DNA from: Tuctoria greenei
Taxonomy: Eukaryota > Streptophyta > Magnoliopsida > Poales > Poaceae
DNA length: 64,000 nt
Direction: 5' to 3'
Assembly (NCBI GenBank): GCA_036927565.1
Contig: JAYESD010000001.1
Span: 288,373,560 to 288,437,559, forward strand
Position 1 is the stretch's first letter. Every line of letters begins with the position of its first letter. Positions 22,801 through 34,521 of this stretch are shown piece by piece. A model generated the notes under the pieces. The model had not been told where the DNA came from. It saw only the letters and a program-made list of their open reading frames with translations, and made no database searches. The translations under genes and the position numbers were made by a program.

Positions 22801-24132
22801 TCAAGGTTTCACTCAAGTTGAAGGTCTAGATTTTGATGAAACTTTTGCTCCTGTCGCTAGATTAGAAGCCATAAGAATTTTGTTAGCTTTCGCAGCATCT
22901 AAAGGTTTTAAGCTATATCAAATGGATGTTAAAAGTGCTTTTCTTAATGGCTACATAGATGAGGAGGTTTATGTCAAACAACCACCAGGTTTTGAAAATC
23001 CAGATTTTCCTAATCATGTTTACAAACTGTCCAAAGCCTTATATGGTCTCAAACAAGCCCCTAGAGCATGGTATGATAGGTTAAAAACATTCTTACTTGA
23101 AAAGGGGTTTACAATGGGAAAGGTTGATAAAACTCTTTTTGTGCTTAATCATGGCAATGACTCATTATTCGTTCAAGTGTATGTGGATGATATTATCTTT
23201 GGTTGTGCTTCTCATGATCTTGTGTCCAAGTTTTCAGCAATGATGAGTTCCGAATTTGAAATGAGTATGATGGGTGAACTCACTTACTTTTGGGGCTGCA
23301 AATCAAGCAAACCAAGGAGGGTACCTTTGTGCATCAAACAAAGTATACCAAAGATCTCCTAAGGCGCTTCAACATGGACAAAAGCAAGCCTCTTCGGACA
23401 CCAATGGGAACAGCAACAACACTTGAACTTGATGAAGATGGTGAATCCGTGGATCAAAAAGAATATAGAAGTATGATCGGATCACTTTTGTACCTTACAG
23501 CATCAAGACCGGACATACAATTCAGCGTATGTCTTTGTGCACGGTTTCAAGCTTCCCCACGTGTTTCACATCGTCAAGCCGTCAAAAGGATTCTCAGGTA
23601 CTTACATGGAACTCAGGAATTTGGCATTTTTCTTCCTTCTTCCTCAATCGTTTCTTTGAAAGCTTTTTCGGATGCTGATTTTGGGGGTTGTAGGATTGAT
23701 AGGAAAAGTACTTCCGGTGCTTGTCATTTTCTTGGTAATTCTCTTGTTGCTTGGTCCTCTAGAAAACAAAGTTCAGTTGCACAATCCACAGCCGAATCTG
23801 AGTATGTAGCTGCTGCTAGTGCTTGTTCACAAATTCTTTGGATTGTTCAAACACTTAAGGACTATGGGGTTGATCTAGATAGTGTTCCACTGTTCTGTGA
23901 TAACACTAGTGCTATTTGCATTGCTAAAAACCCCGTGCAACATTCTAGAACTAAGCACATTGACATTAGGTATCACTTTCTCCGTGATAATGTTGAAAAA
24001 GGAAACATTGTGCTTCACCATGTAGATACCGAACAACAATTGGCTGACATTTTTACAAAACCTTTGGATTTCACTCGTTTTTGTTACATTCATAGTGAAA
24101 TAGGGGTTATGCATCCTCATGGCTTAAATTGA
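19835..24132 (+). pseudogene. gag-pol: Copia Gag-Pol polyprotein, near intact with one 1-base deletion
   Basis: The Met at 19835 (MEKYSAKPCVFSGIDFQVWK) opens a frame to 23362. RNase H then continues in another frame (about 23290-24132). Gag occupies residues 1-300 with knuckle CFECGKTGHFRTEC at 273-286. The protease motif reads DSVCSRHMTG, with Val-390 where Gly is expected. Integrase has WHRRLGHVGFDHL, CSSCRHAK, HLDTVGP and SDNRTEF. RT has MDVKSAFLNG and YVDDIIFG. RNase H has FSDADFGGCRIDRKS and LADIFTKPL. The frame break is at 23288-23291, where four Ts stand and the relative on the other strand has five, so a single-base loss explains it. A Gag-side segment present in the relative is missing at 20959/20960. 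Otherwise open for over 1400 codons. Confidence 0.93.
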
Positions 24133-25141
24133 GGGGGAGTTTTTGAAACTTAGGAAGTCTATGTGTGAATCTGAAATTAAAATAATATGAGCATATTATT
24201 TCATACATATATGACTTTGTGATTCCTTTTACATGCTGAAAGTTCTTACTACATTACTCGTGTTATACTTTTTGTAGTTTTTGCCATGTCTAGTAATTGG
24301 AATAATTACTTACACTAAATCTGGTCATGGTCGAACTTTCTTGCTGTTTTGATCTTGTTGCATGCTCACAAATGCTTTTAATCATTAAGAATTTATCAAG
24401 TAATCAACTCACATGTTGAGTTTTTATGAACAAATATAAATTGAGAAAAGATCAAGAGAATATGCATGCATCACACTTCTTCTTTCGAGATGGCTTGTCA
24501 TTGCACTTAGATATGAACTTGGAAGAAGTTGTGTATGACTAAAACCATGTCCTTAAGCTTCTGATTGTCAAATGACATAGGCTTGGCTTGGTTGGTTAGA
24601 ATAAGGCAGATGAGCATATAATCTCTTGCAAATATCATATTATCTAAATTTATGCTTTGAAAAATAATAAAATGCAGCAACAAATGTCATGCTTTGAAAT
24701 AGTTGAGTTTGTGAGATCATGACCTGCTAAAATTGGAAATCACACTTGCTTTCTAGCATGGCTTACACTATATTATGTATCTCATTGATGTGATAGTGTA
24801 AGTTACTTGATAGTATGACTTGGGTGAGCTTTGTTTATATGTATATGTTATAATATGCTCATAACAACTAAAGAAGGAGAGATAATTTGTTTATATCTCA
24901 TAACAATTAAAATTTCTCTTTTACCTTGCTGAATACATTGTCAAAGGGGGAGAGATAATCATGAAAAGAAAGAGAATATGGGCATAAGGAGAGATAATTA
25001 AGGGGGAGAGAATTTCATTTTTTTTTCTTTTTTTACTTTTGATTTACAAAGGGGGAGAAATTGTTTTCAAAACTTTTATTTGAATAAGCCAATGTTCGGA
25101 ATTTTAAATGGTGTTGCCAATGCATTCATCAAGGGGGAGAT
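24133..25141 (+). other. 3' untranslated region with four polypurine tracts
   Basis: Non-coding spacer between RNase H and LTR. Purine runs of the form AAAGGGGGAGA occur at 24943-24957, 25000-25012, 25048-25060 and 25131-25140, the last touching the LTR. The relative at 52478-53525 shows the same series on the minus strand. Confidence 0.85.
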
Positions 25142-27046
25142 TGTAAGACCTATGTGTGCTGAATACATTGGCTTGTAGTGAATACACTTGGCTTTGATGA
25201 TAAAAGTTTTTAATATCACCAAAACACCTTTTTATCAAGGTCCGACTCTAGCTCCGAGCTACAGCAAGGTCCGACGATAGGTCCGGCTTGCTTTGGGTAG
25301 CTCCGGTTACGTTCGAAGCTAGGTCCGGCTTCTTAGTAAGGTCCGACTAGCTTTGGATAGCTCCGGTGAGCTTTATGTTTAGCTCCGACATGTCTTTGAT
25401 AGCTCTGGCATATACTTGATAGCTCCGGCATGCTTTTGCTAAGCTCCGACGTACTTTGTCTAGCTCCGGTTTTGGGTTGACTAGTTCCGACTAGTTTTGA
25501 TAAGCTCCGGATCCAGGATCTACTAGTTTTGATAAGCTCCGGATCCAGGATCTACTAGTTTTGGTAAGCTCCGGATCCAGGATCTACTAGTTTGGAAAGC
25601 TCCGACGCTAGGTTCTACTAGCTTTTGATAGCTCCGGCTCAAGCTCCGGGTTGCTCTGGCAAGGTCCGGAACTTGACCAAAGTGCTTCTACTTTTCATTT
25701 GCAATGTTTCATACTTGCTTTACATGATTGGAAAGATTGCTTAGTATTCATTTGCTAAGTTTTTGGTGCGTTTTGGTTGAATATGGTTGATATCGTTTCT
25801 ACTGTGGTTTTGCAACATGCTTATGTGAGGTACTCACATAAGGTGTTGTGTTCGGAACTAAAGTGAGTCAAGTCGAGGACTTGGGCTCGTATGGATTGGT
25901 TGTTTGTTCATGTGCAGGTGTTGCTTGAGTTCAAGTCATGGCTGGTGACAGGATCCATTGGACTAGTCTCAGGAGGAGATGAGGTTCCAACAACCAAGTT
26001 CAGGAGGAACTGTGGTTGAGCGGGTCAGGAGGTCGCGCAGGATGATTGAATCAAGGGCAGTGCATATGAAGGTCGAAGGAAGGTGTTCGCACGTATGCAT
26101 GAGGTGCATGACGTGGCAATATGCTTCTAGAGACGGATTATGGAAGGAAGATCTGATCGGAAGGATCAGATCGTATCGGTTGAAGACTTAGGCTGCTAGC
26201 TGAGTCGGTTATGGCTCGGTATGGAAATATCGAGTTGGTTATGTTAGGATTTCGTGTGTGTCACAAATTTGAGTTGTTTAGGAATGTGGGATACATTCCT
26301 AAGGTGTTTGGAAGTCTTAAGATTGCTTCTATCTGCGTATAGAAGAGTCCTAAGCAGTTATGGAAAGTTCCGATTGTGATCGGATTAGGATTGGAGTCCT
26401 AGTTGAGATTGGGATGGCCTAAGGGCTGGTTATATAAGCAAGGGAAGGCCAAAGTTCGGGTAGACGACTTTGGGGCTGTTCCTCTTGTGTTCTATTGAAT
26501 AAAATTCGTACTTTGAAGGAACTTTTGTGCCTTGTTCGTCCGACTTGTTCCAGACAAGTTTTACTCGTCGAGTTTCTGGACAGCACTACCTTTCGTCGGT
26601 GTTTTTATCATAACTCGAGTTTTACAGATTCAATTGACGTGATTCTTTTTGGGTTGTCTTCACAACTTGATTGTCTATCATCTGTCAAAATTTCACGGTC
26701 ATTGGATTTGTAGTTTCTGAGCTACACGAGTTTCTTTGCAGCATTACAGAAACTGTTTTTCTCGGGTAGGTCAGATTGACCATAGTCTGATCTTCCGATC
26801 ATAACTTGAGTTTTTCTCGACGGATTTGAGTAATTATTTTTGTGTTGTCTTCGTGACTTGATTCTCTCTGATATATGTCACTTTTGTAATGGTGAAACAC
26901 GTTTAGATTAGTCTTATACACGATTTCTTTAACAGATCGTTTTTCTACCGAAGGGATTAGGGTTTTATTGTTTCCGCTGCGTAAGATTTTTAAATCTACC
27001 ATTCACCCCCCCTCTGGTAGCTTTTCACGTGCTCTTCGATCCTACA
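25142..27046 (+). repeat. 3' LTR of the young copia (1905 bp)
   Basis: Same length as the 5' LTR and about 99.5 % identical by eye. TATA box at 26431-26438. Followed by the target duplication GAGAG (27047-27051). Confidence 0.95.
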
Positions 27047-27051
27047 GAGAG

Positions 27052-27962
27052 AAGATGAACTTGAGTCGAGGACGACTCCAATTCAAGAAGGGGAGGATGA
27101 TGAGGACATCACTTCTATGGATACACACAACACTCCATTGAACATACAAGATGCAATCAATAGAGTTCACACACAAAAATTAATTCCAGAGGTGAGCTCA
27201 TTCTTATATGTTTCCTTACATATTTTTGAGAATAGATTGCTACCTAATAATTTAATTGTTATTAGGACACATGGAGTGATTCAAGTAGTAAATGGAGAAA
27301 GGTTTAGGGGGTCGAGGACCAGAGAATACGTTCAATGAAGATGGAAACCGACCCCAACTCAAAATCGTGTCCAACTCGGATTCCAAGAGCAGTTCGCACT
27401 AAAATGGACGCCCAGGACGCATACGAACTTCATTTTGGACTATCTACATATGCACGGAAAGGGGAGAGGATAAAATTTCTAATGGCACTCATCGAAACAA
27501 AATCGAGTTCATAATTTGTTAGGGTGTTGCGCCATCGTATTGGGCCATTGGGCCTTGTATCAAGTATAAGTCCATTATTTTCGTATCTTAGGGTTAGGTC
27601 ACGATCCCAACACCCTCTTGGATGTCCTTCCACCTATATATACTCCATAGTAGCCGCCATAAACAATTAGGCTTTGCTTAGATTAATAATATCGCCATTC
27701 TACGGTTTGTGAAACCTCAACTTCGCGATTTCAGATCGTGTCTTCTACGTTCTTGCTTGTGTTCTTGGTTCCACTTGTATGGATTAGCCTTCTTGGCAAG
27801 GTCAATTGTGTTCAGCACGGTTGATAACCAACAGATTGGTGGTGTAGTGATTGCAGAGGTTTTTCGTATTCTACTCGAGAGCCTCAGATCATCAACGTCA
27901 AGATCTCCATCAATCGACTTATCCATTACCTATCAGAAGATCGGGACTCATCCTCCTTATCG
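27052..27962 (+). repeat. Second LTR of the gag-only element, right fragment
   Basis: It resumes exactly where 17867 stopped (AAGATGAACTTGAGTCGAGG) and matches 14453-15394 to CCTCCTTATC, where the sequence leaves the element. Confidence 0.9.
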
Positions 27963-28422
27963 AGTAGTAATTTGTAAACTAGGTACTTAGGAAAATTGAA
28001 ACAGAGCAACTATTCATCATTTCATCTATGTGAATTCCAAACCATTCTTATCACACATCTTTTATTTTATTTTGAAAGCAAATCTACTCTACTTATTTTT
28101 ATGTTTTTTTATGCAAGATGTATGATGGGTGAATGGAAAATAAATATGCAAGGGGTGTGATACAAGTTACCTCAAGTGGGGTCCTCCCCCAAGCTTGTTA
28201 TTGTTCAAGGTCCGCGATAGGGGCTGAAACCCTAACAACGAATGTAAGCTATGAGGTTTGCCTACCCTTGTTGCAGCATGACTTTGATATTGGAGGGGTT
28301 GAGTGATGTTGGGTTGCCTTTCATGGGTTCCACGAGTGTGGTCGAGGAGAGTGTTGTCGATGTCTCTTATCCACACCTCAAGGTTCCCATAGGTTATATG
28401 TACTTGGTTTTTCCATGGCAAA

Positions 28423-28860
28423 GGTAATGATAACCTTTATCTACAAAGGAATGACGTGCACTCAACATGGTTGAGTGTGTTCCGTCATTCTTTGGCTAAG
28501 GTGTATCATACCTTTTTGCCATATGGGAATAACTTGCACCTCTCATGCATTGGGTGTGATCTGTCATTCCTTGGCTAAGGTAATGATAACTTTTAGCCAC
28601 AAAGGAGTGACATGTACCCAACATGTGTTGAGTATGATTCGTTATTACTTGGCTAAGGTACAACAAACCTATAACCACAAAGGGATGACATGCACTCAAC
28701 GGGTTGAGTGTGATCCTTTGTTCCTTGGCTAAGGTATAAAATACCTTCTGGCCACATAGGAACATCTTGCCCCCAATATACATTGGATGTGATCTTGTCA
28801 TTCCTTGGTTAAGGTGCATCATATATTTTAGCTACAAAGGAATAACTTACACCCAATGAT
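28423..28860. repeat. Tandem array, about 5.5 units of 79 bp, each with a hairpin
   Basis: Units end in TTGGCTAAGGT at 28502, 28581, 28659, 28735 and 28815, so lengths are 76-80 bp. Most units contain an imperfect palindrome of the form CACTCAACATGGTTGAGTG in the middle. Confidence 0.88.
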
Positions 28861-31828
28861 GGTGGAAATTCCCTTGAGCTTGAATGAGTGCTTAGAATAG
28901 ATGAGAGCATAATGCTCCCACATATTCTTAACAACCCATTGGTTGCTCAAAGAGGGTTTCCATGTCAAATCTCCAGCCTCGTATAGTTATGGTTGACCTT
29001 CGGGCTTAATTTTCGATAGGTAGCAACCATCCTAATTTACTCCTTGGCCAAGAGATATTGATATGTAATCCTCTTAGGGTTTCCAACAATAGGATCTTTG
29101 AATGCCTGCATAAATATCTTACTCTTGCAAACTTCCTCTCTATGATAGAGAGGGATGGTTAGCTCCCGATATTTGTACAAATGAATTTTCGGGTTAGGTA
29201 ACCGAATTTTCATTTGTATATATGGGGAAGATAAAAATCAAAGATGTATTGGGTCTACCAAGTGTATCCATGAACAATGTGTGAATCATTGCTAGGAGTG
29301 GGGCTTTATAGATAAATCAAGTTGAACATTTTCTAAAGCTCCTACTCATAGCAATGCAAATGATATAAAAACACTATATGGATCCCTTCATCTTGTAAAA
29401 TTTCTAACCATCATAGTTTTTTTTACAAGAGCAAATATTTATCATGTGGTTCATGGCAAGCAAGATTCTCAATTTTATCCTCCTGCACATTTTTAATTTC
29501 TTGCCTCAGAATTTTAAGTTTAGTGATCTATGCATGAATGAGTTTCAAATCAAAATTATGGACATCTCTATTCCTAGGTTGCTACATACCAATTCAACCA
29601 TTAAGTCATTCCATAAGCATTACCTAGGCAGAAAAGGTCTAGGTCATTCCATAAGCATTACACTTATGAAATTCTAGGAACTTGTTTAAATTTATTTTCC
29701 CATGTAAGGTGACATTCCTTTTTGAAGAATAAAAAAGAATAATGTTATCAATTACTCTCGTGAGGATGCATAGGAATTGAATGATGAGAAGGTGTAGACC
29801 TTCCTTACCAATGTAAGCAAAAATAATTCAAACCTAATGCAATTTCAACGATAGAAAATTTTAAACTTGTACATCAATTGAAGAGCATTCTTGGTTGAAG
29901 GTCGTTGTGTGAAAAACTCACGACCATGGGTTTTGGTGTAGCCTTCATGTTCAATGCCAAGTTGAGGTTGGAGTTGAATGGGCTTCATCTTGCTTCTCCA
30001 TTGAGCCACCATCTTGAGCATTCTTCCACCATGAACTCAAAATGAGATCGATGGATGAATATGCACTTGATGGGGTCTTCCAACCTATTTACAAATTTTG
30101 ACTTGGCTGCACTAAAATCAAGAACAAACAAAACAACTCGAAAATGGGTTGCGTTACCTCAAAAGCCTGTTGTACCCTTTGCCAAATTGTTTTGCCCAAC
30201 TTGAAACAACTTGTAAATGCAATGAATATTAGGGGAAATATTTTTTTGTTTGAATTAGGTAGATGAATTCAAGTGGTTATGACCAAGGTTCATATCCATA
30301 TAAATTTATTTCCTAATTCAAAATTTTTGTTTTAGGAAGGTTGGAAACTTTACTTTCCAACATGCAAGTGTGGAAATTCAAACATGCTAAATGCAAATGC
30401 AAGATTCGATGGGAAATTCAAATATGCAATTTGGGAAATCAAATATGAGATAACTACCAATTAACTATTGGCAATGACTCATCGAATTTCGAAAGTTCGA
30501 TGAGTGGGACTTACCTCCGTCCGGTTTAGTGCGATGATTTGGTGTCCAACCCTGGTGTTGAAGATGTGGAGAACTTCTCTTGCTTGTCATGCCAAATCTC
30601 CTTCGGCATGTCATTTGGACATGTGGGCCACATGGTGGCCCGAGCCTCTCCATCATCTTGATGAAGACTTTTTGATGTAGTGACGGCTTTTTCCTCTTGA
30701 AGATATTCTCTTGTGAGCATGATGAGGCTTGTCCTTCTTATAGGGGTGTCACTTCGACCTTCTTGATATTCCTTAAGGTCAACCCATACTTTGATCATGG
30801 ATCAAAAGCTTCCTTGGACATGATGACATGTGGACTCCACAATCAAACAAGAAATGCTTCATCCACAATGTCACTTGCCCTAGGTTTTATGGGCTTGGTA
30901 GAAGGGTAGGAATCCTAACTAGTGACTGTGGGATATCTTGGATCTAGAATGCACATTACGTTTCATCTCCTTGGCCAAGAGCTTCATGTAAATGTTGCCT
31001 TGATTTCTTGCTTGGCCATGGACAATATACTTTAAGGTAGGATAGTTGAACTTAAATCCCTTGAAATCCCCATAGCCTCATTGATTACAAGGGTGATGTT
31101 GATTCACCCTTGACCTCCTTGTAGGTGATAGCCATTGGAGTTGTGTTTGGAAGGAAGAATCCCCATGGGTCTTAAGGAAATGATTCCCCAAGTGGCCCAT
31201 GTTTGATATGTATTTTCACAAATCATCTGAATATCCATGGTTTGGATAATTTCAAACACATCTCCATTGGCTTGATTTTCATGATACTTCAATGGGAGGC
31301 GTAGTTCCTTAGGTAGCATGTTAACCATGTGAAGTGGTGTGCATGCCAAGCTAAGGGAACTAGAGCATTCTTCAATCCACCCCTTGAGTAGAGACCATAT
31401 TCTCATCCATAATGAATGTGAATAGGGCTTCTCCAGCTCCAGCACAAAGGTGGTCATGGATTGGTGGACCAACCCATGGCATGAATGTTGGATGAGGAGC
31501 TGACTATCCACCCTATGGTGGAGGCAAACCAATAAGAACTCATGGATCCTCCCCCAAGCTTGGGGATGGATGACTTTGGTTCCTACTGGAAGCTAAAATT
31601 CTTCCGCAAAAGGAAATGGTGTTGCCTAGCAGACATTTGTTGAGGTACGCCTTCAATCATCTTGCAGTTGAGCACTGGCGTCCTCGTTGGCCATCCCATG
31701 AAATGGGTTAGCCAACACCACCTTGTTTTCACCACAAAAGGAGAAAACAAACAAGGGTAATCCTGTCTAATAACTATTAGTATCTATAGCTGAATCACAA
31801 GTGATAGCTATCCTTCACTTCCTTTGCC

Positions 31829-31847
31829 TTCCCCGGCAACGGTGCCA
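31829..31847 (-). promoter_or_regulatory. Primer binding site of the minus-strand gypsy
   Basis: On the minus strand TGGCACCGTTGCCGGGGAA lies eight bases after the LTR end. It is close to the TGGCGCCGTTGCCGGGGA site (tRNA-Asp type) common in Athila/Tat-like plant gypsy elements. Confidence 0.8.
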
Positions 31848-31855
31848 GAAATGCT

Positions 31856-33380
31856 TGTTGACATTTCTTACGTCACAGATCATCTCCTGAAAGGGATGAG
31901 GTCCTCAAGCGCACGAAAACAATCGTGTAGCATTTCACCCAAGAGTATTCCCAAGAGTATCGTATTTATCCCAAAGGAAGGCAATAGAGTAAATTAAACA
32001 CTACTCTTATGATCAAGCTATGGGATAGTAATCAATTATCAAGATAGGGGTAAGTTGATAATAAATGGATAGTGTGACACAAACCTAAGCAATCTATTCT
32101 AAGGGGTAAATGGGTCCTAATGGAGGTTAGACCTATTGTTGGGGAGTTGCTCCTATAATACTTCTAATATACATATACATAGCCTAGGTTAGGTACTAAT
32201 GAGCATGTCAATGGTCAATACTTATGCTAAGTTGTTCAACACATCGGGCATGGGTTTACCCCTAGCAACACCAGGCGACTCCCGCCAAGAGCTTGTGGCA
32301 TAACCAAACGTGGAGGACTACAAAGGACAGATAGGGCTGTCACCACCTACTGCCTACCTCTTCAATCTGTGGGTCTACGAGACATCCAATGCTACTAACT
32401 ATCCTAGCACCATGCTAGCATACTAAGTAAATACCTTAGAGGCTCGAGTACAAGTACCTCTCTAAGGTAATGACTAACCTAAACATCGTTGAACCAATAT
32501 TGAGACATAGCATAAGTTATTCATATTAACATGATCAAATCATAACTAATTAGACTACAGTGGGGGTTTGTAGTGTTTATGATAATAGATTAGGAGTGAT
32601 ATGGCATAATCATAAAGATTACTCCAACCACATACATAGAATCCACAATCAAACAAGAAACGCTTCATCCAAGTATATGAATAAAATAAGACTAAAGATA
32701 ATATCTTTATTATGCATAAAGTCACAAAGATAAGAAAAGATACATGAGCCATACCTGTCCCAACTTGGACTTGGGACTAGAGGCTCTCCTCTCTATAGTG
32801 TAACTCCACTAAGGACTAAGAGAACTAGTGTATACAATACAATGATGCTCAAGTGGTGTGCCTTGAAGTGAGGGGTAAGGGGTCCTATTTATAGCTTGGA
32901 GAAGGGTCGGTTCCCGCCACCAAAAGTGTGCGAATCAGTCACCACTGACTTCTTCAAGCCGGGAGGAGCCAACACGTGGAAACTAACCGAGTTCAAAGGA
33001 AAGACCAGGTCGGCTGACTAGGAGGGTCGGCCAACCTGGTAAGTCCTCCAAACGGTCTGTGCTTTCTCTGGGTGACTTCCAGGGGGGTCCCATCCCTTGA
33101 TACGGGTGCTACACCATTGGATGGCCTCGAATACTTCTGTTTGTGGGACATTTTATCCATGTGGTGCCACATATCGGCGCTTGATTGGCTGGGATGATAT
33201 TTTATAGGATCCATCCCCTTCTTTCACTTCATTTCTGTACAGAATACCTGCATGCACCAATTTCTCTAAGTACAATTGGAAATAGGTTAAATACAAAGGT
33301 GATGTGTGCAAGAAATGATATTTCCTTCACATAATTGAGTTATATTGAGGAGTGAAGTTGGTATATAACAACCGTCAACA
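31856..33380 (-). repeat. LTR (5' LTR of the minus-strand gypsy, 1525 bp)
   Basis: TGTTGACATT...CCGTCAACA, followed by the target duplication GTAGC. The minus-strand TATA candidate is at 32886-32894. Confidence 0.9.
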
Positions 33381-33807
33381 GTAGCTTCAACGGTGCCCAC
33401 TGTCAACGCGTAAAACTTTGACAGCGGGCCTCCTAGGAGTTGTCAGAGCTTGTTACCTTCGACGGCACCCACTGTCAACTCATAGAACATCGACGGCGGG
33501 CCCCCTGGGGGTTGTGGGAGCTTGGTAGATTTGACGGCGCCCACTGTCAACGCGTAGAACATCAATGGCGGGCCCCCTTGAAGTTGTCGGAGCTTGGTAG
33601 CTTCGACGGTGCCCACTGTCAACACGTAGAACGTCAACGGCGGGCCCTCTAGAGGTTTTTGGAGCTTAGTAGCTTCGACAACGCCCACTGTCAACGCTTA
33701 GAATGTCGACAGCGGACCACTGGGGGTTGTCGTAGCTTGGTAGCTTCAACGGCACCCACTGTCAACGCGTGGAACATCGACAGCGGGCCCTCCGGGGGTT
33801 GTCGAGC
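33381..33807. repeat. 72-bp minisatellite, right part (about 6 units)
   Basis: Six units of 72 bp (AGCTTCGACGGTGCCCACTG...GGAGCTTGGT) continue the array interrupted at 10392. Because 72 is a multiple of three, open frames run across units on both strands (plus, a 24-residue repeat with FDGAHCQ; minus, with TVGAVEATKL). I do not claim either is translated. Confidence 0.88.
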
Positions 33808-34521
33808 CATTTGCTCCGGTAGCATCCACCATCAGCCATGTCGCTTGCCCTCAATTGTCCATTTTTCCTGTGCATAAGAGACAAGTGAAGTAGTAAAATT
33901 TGTCCTATTGTCAATAGTTTTATTGTGGTTTATTATCCTTGTTTGAACTTTAGGTCTCAATTAATTCTTTGAAAAACATAAGTATTCTAATAAATTTCCA
34001 AAAATCTGTATGCCTTCCGGACTCCCTTACTAAGACTTGCTGGAATAGGTAGAGCGGCGTACTTAGGATGCTTGACCAGGCTAAGTCGATAGCGCACTCC
34101 AGACCTGTGTTGGCTTTGGTTTTGAGGTGAGTAGACCATCTAGCAATAATCGGGATATAATGGGAAATCACCAAAAAGACCTACAAATTTCTCATGAATT
34201 TTTAGGACCTTACTTCATTCGGATTGCATAACATCATTATTGACAAGAAGGTATAAAATGAAACGATCTTCTACAAATGAAATGCACGTGGAGTTTGTAT
34301 GTATAAAATGTTTCTCATTAAGGCCCAATTAATAGGGGAAGACATGGACACACTTAAAGTACATGACCAAGTTAAGTGTGCTATTCATCTTGATCTAACC
34401 CAGGGAAGATAAATACACACCTAAAGTATAGGACCAAGTTAAGTGTGCTAGGATCCTCCCGACTCTGTCCATAGACTCTAAGAGATAAAACTTATACAAA
34501 TACACACTCACCTCCGTGTAA
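33808..34521. other. Unassigned spacer downstream of the Tat-like pol
   Basis: It contains a 36-bp-scale direct repeat (about 34345-34382 and 34415-34452, CCAAGTTAAGTGTGCTA). It is probably the 3' non-coding part of the Tat-like element plus older sequence. No LTR matching 40416-41254 is found here, so that element is truncated on this side. Confidence 0.5.

Larger units (their letters stand above)
17868..27046 (+). mobile_element. Young complete Ty1-copia element (9179 bp)
   Basis: LTRs 17868-19772 and 25142-27046 are both exactly 1905 bp, and I count about ten differences, roughly 0.5 %. Both start TGTAAGACC and end GATCCTACA. The target duplication is GAGAG. A PBS complementary to initiator tRNA-Met and a PPT are both present. 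The single gag-pol frame is nearly intact. Using the commonly applied grass rate of 1.3e-8 per site per year, insertion would be about 0.2 million years ago. A relative lies at 50688-60828 on the other strand. Confidence 0.96.
12803..27962 (+). mobile_element. Gag-only LTR element with a partial tandem copy, split by a copia
   Basis: The structure is partial internal region (12803-14249), LTR (14250-15394), internal region (15395-17664), then an LTR (17665-17867 plus 27052-27962) that the copia at 17868-27046 interrupts. The two internal regions are homologous from TTTCTTCATACCGTCC onward, so the shared middle LTR serves both a truncated upstream copy and the complete downstream unit. This is the pattern left by unequal LTR recombination. 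Only gag-like coding capacity is present, with no protease, RT or integrase. LTR divergence is about 7 % over the 203 bp compared. Confidence 0.8.
27963..31855 (-). other. Internal non-coding part of the minus-strand gypsy, right side
   Basis: About 3.9 kb between the gag-only element and the right LTR. No gag or pol motif was found in any frame. It includes a tandem array at 28423-28860 and the PBS at its right end. The longest minus-strand frame (31104-31532) has no recognisable domain. The content fits the long leader of a non-autonomous element. Confidence 0.65.
10393..33380 (-). mobile_element. Non-autonomous Ty3/gypsy-like LTR element, minus strand, hosting two nested insertions
   Basis: LTRs at 10393-11924 and 31856-33380 both run TGTTGAC... 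to ...GTCAACA. Target duplications GTAGC stand at 10388-10392 and 33381-33385, and the flanking 72-bp minisatellite is continuous across the insertion. On the minus strand the PBS TGGCACCGTTGCCGGGGAA (31829-31847) follows the right LTR, and a PPT (AAGCTTGGGGGAG) precedes the left LTR, so the element reads right to left. The internal sequence (11925-12802 and 27963-31855, about 4.8 kb) has no gag or pol that I can detect, so it would depend on other elements. The two LTRs differ at roughly 9-10 % of sites in the part compared by eye. Confidence 0.9.

Noticed and set aside
28423..28860. Regular array considered as CRISPR-like
   Set aside because: Plant nuclear context; units are full tandem repeats of about 79 bp without unique spacers.
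31104..31532. 142-codon minus-strand frame in the non-coding gypsy
   Set aside because: No domain, no homologous copy in the window, and composition like its non-coding surroundings.
33440..33877. Cys/His/Arg-rich small proteins on the plus strand
   Set aside because: A product of the 72-bp minisatellite; frames are open on both strands, so no coding claim is possible.
33808..34521. Search for the missing 3' LTR of the Tat-like element
   Set aside because: No similarity to 40416-41254 was found by eye; treated as truncated.
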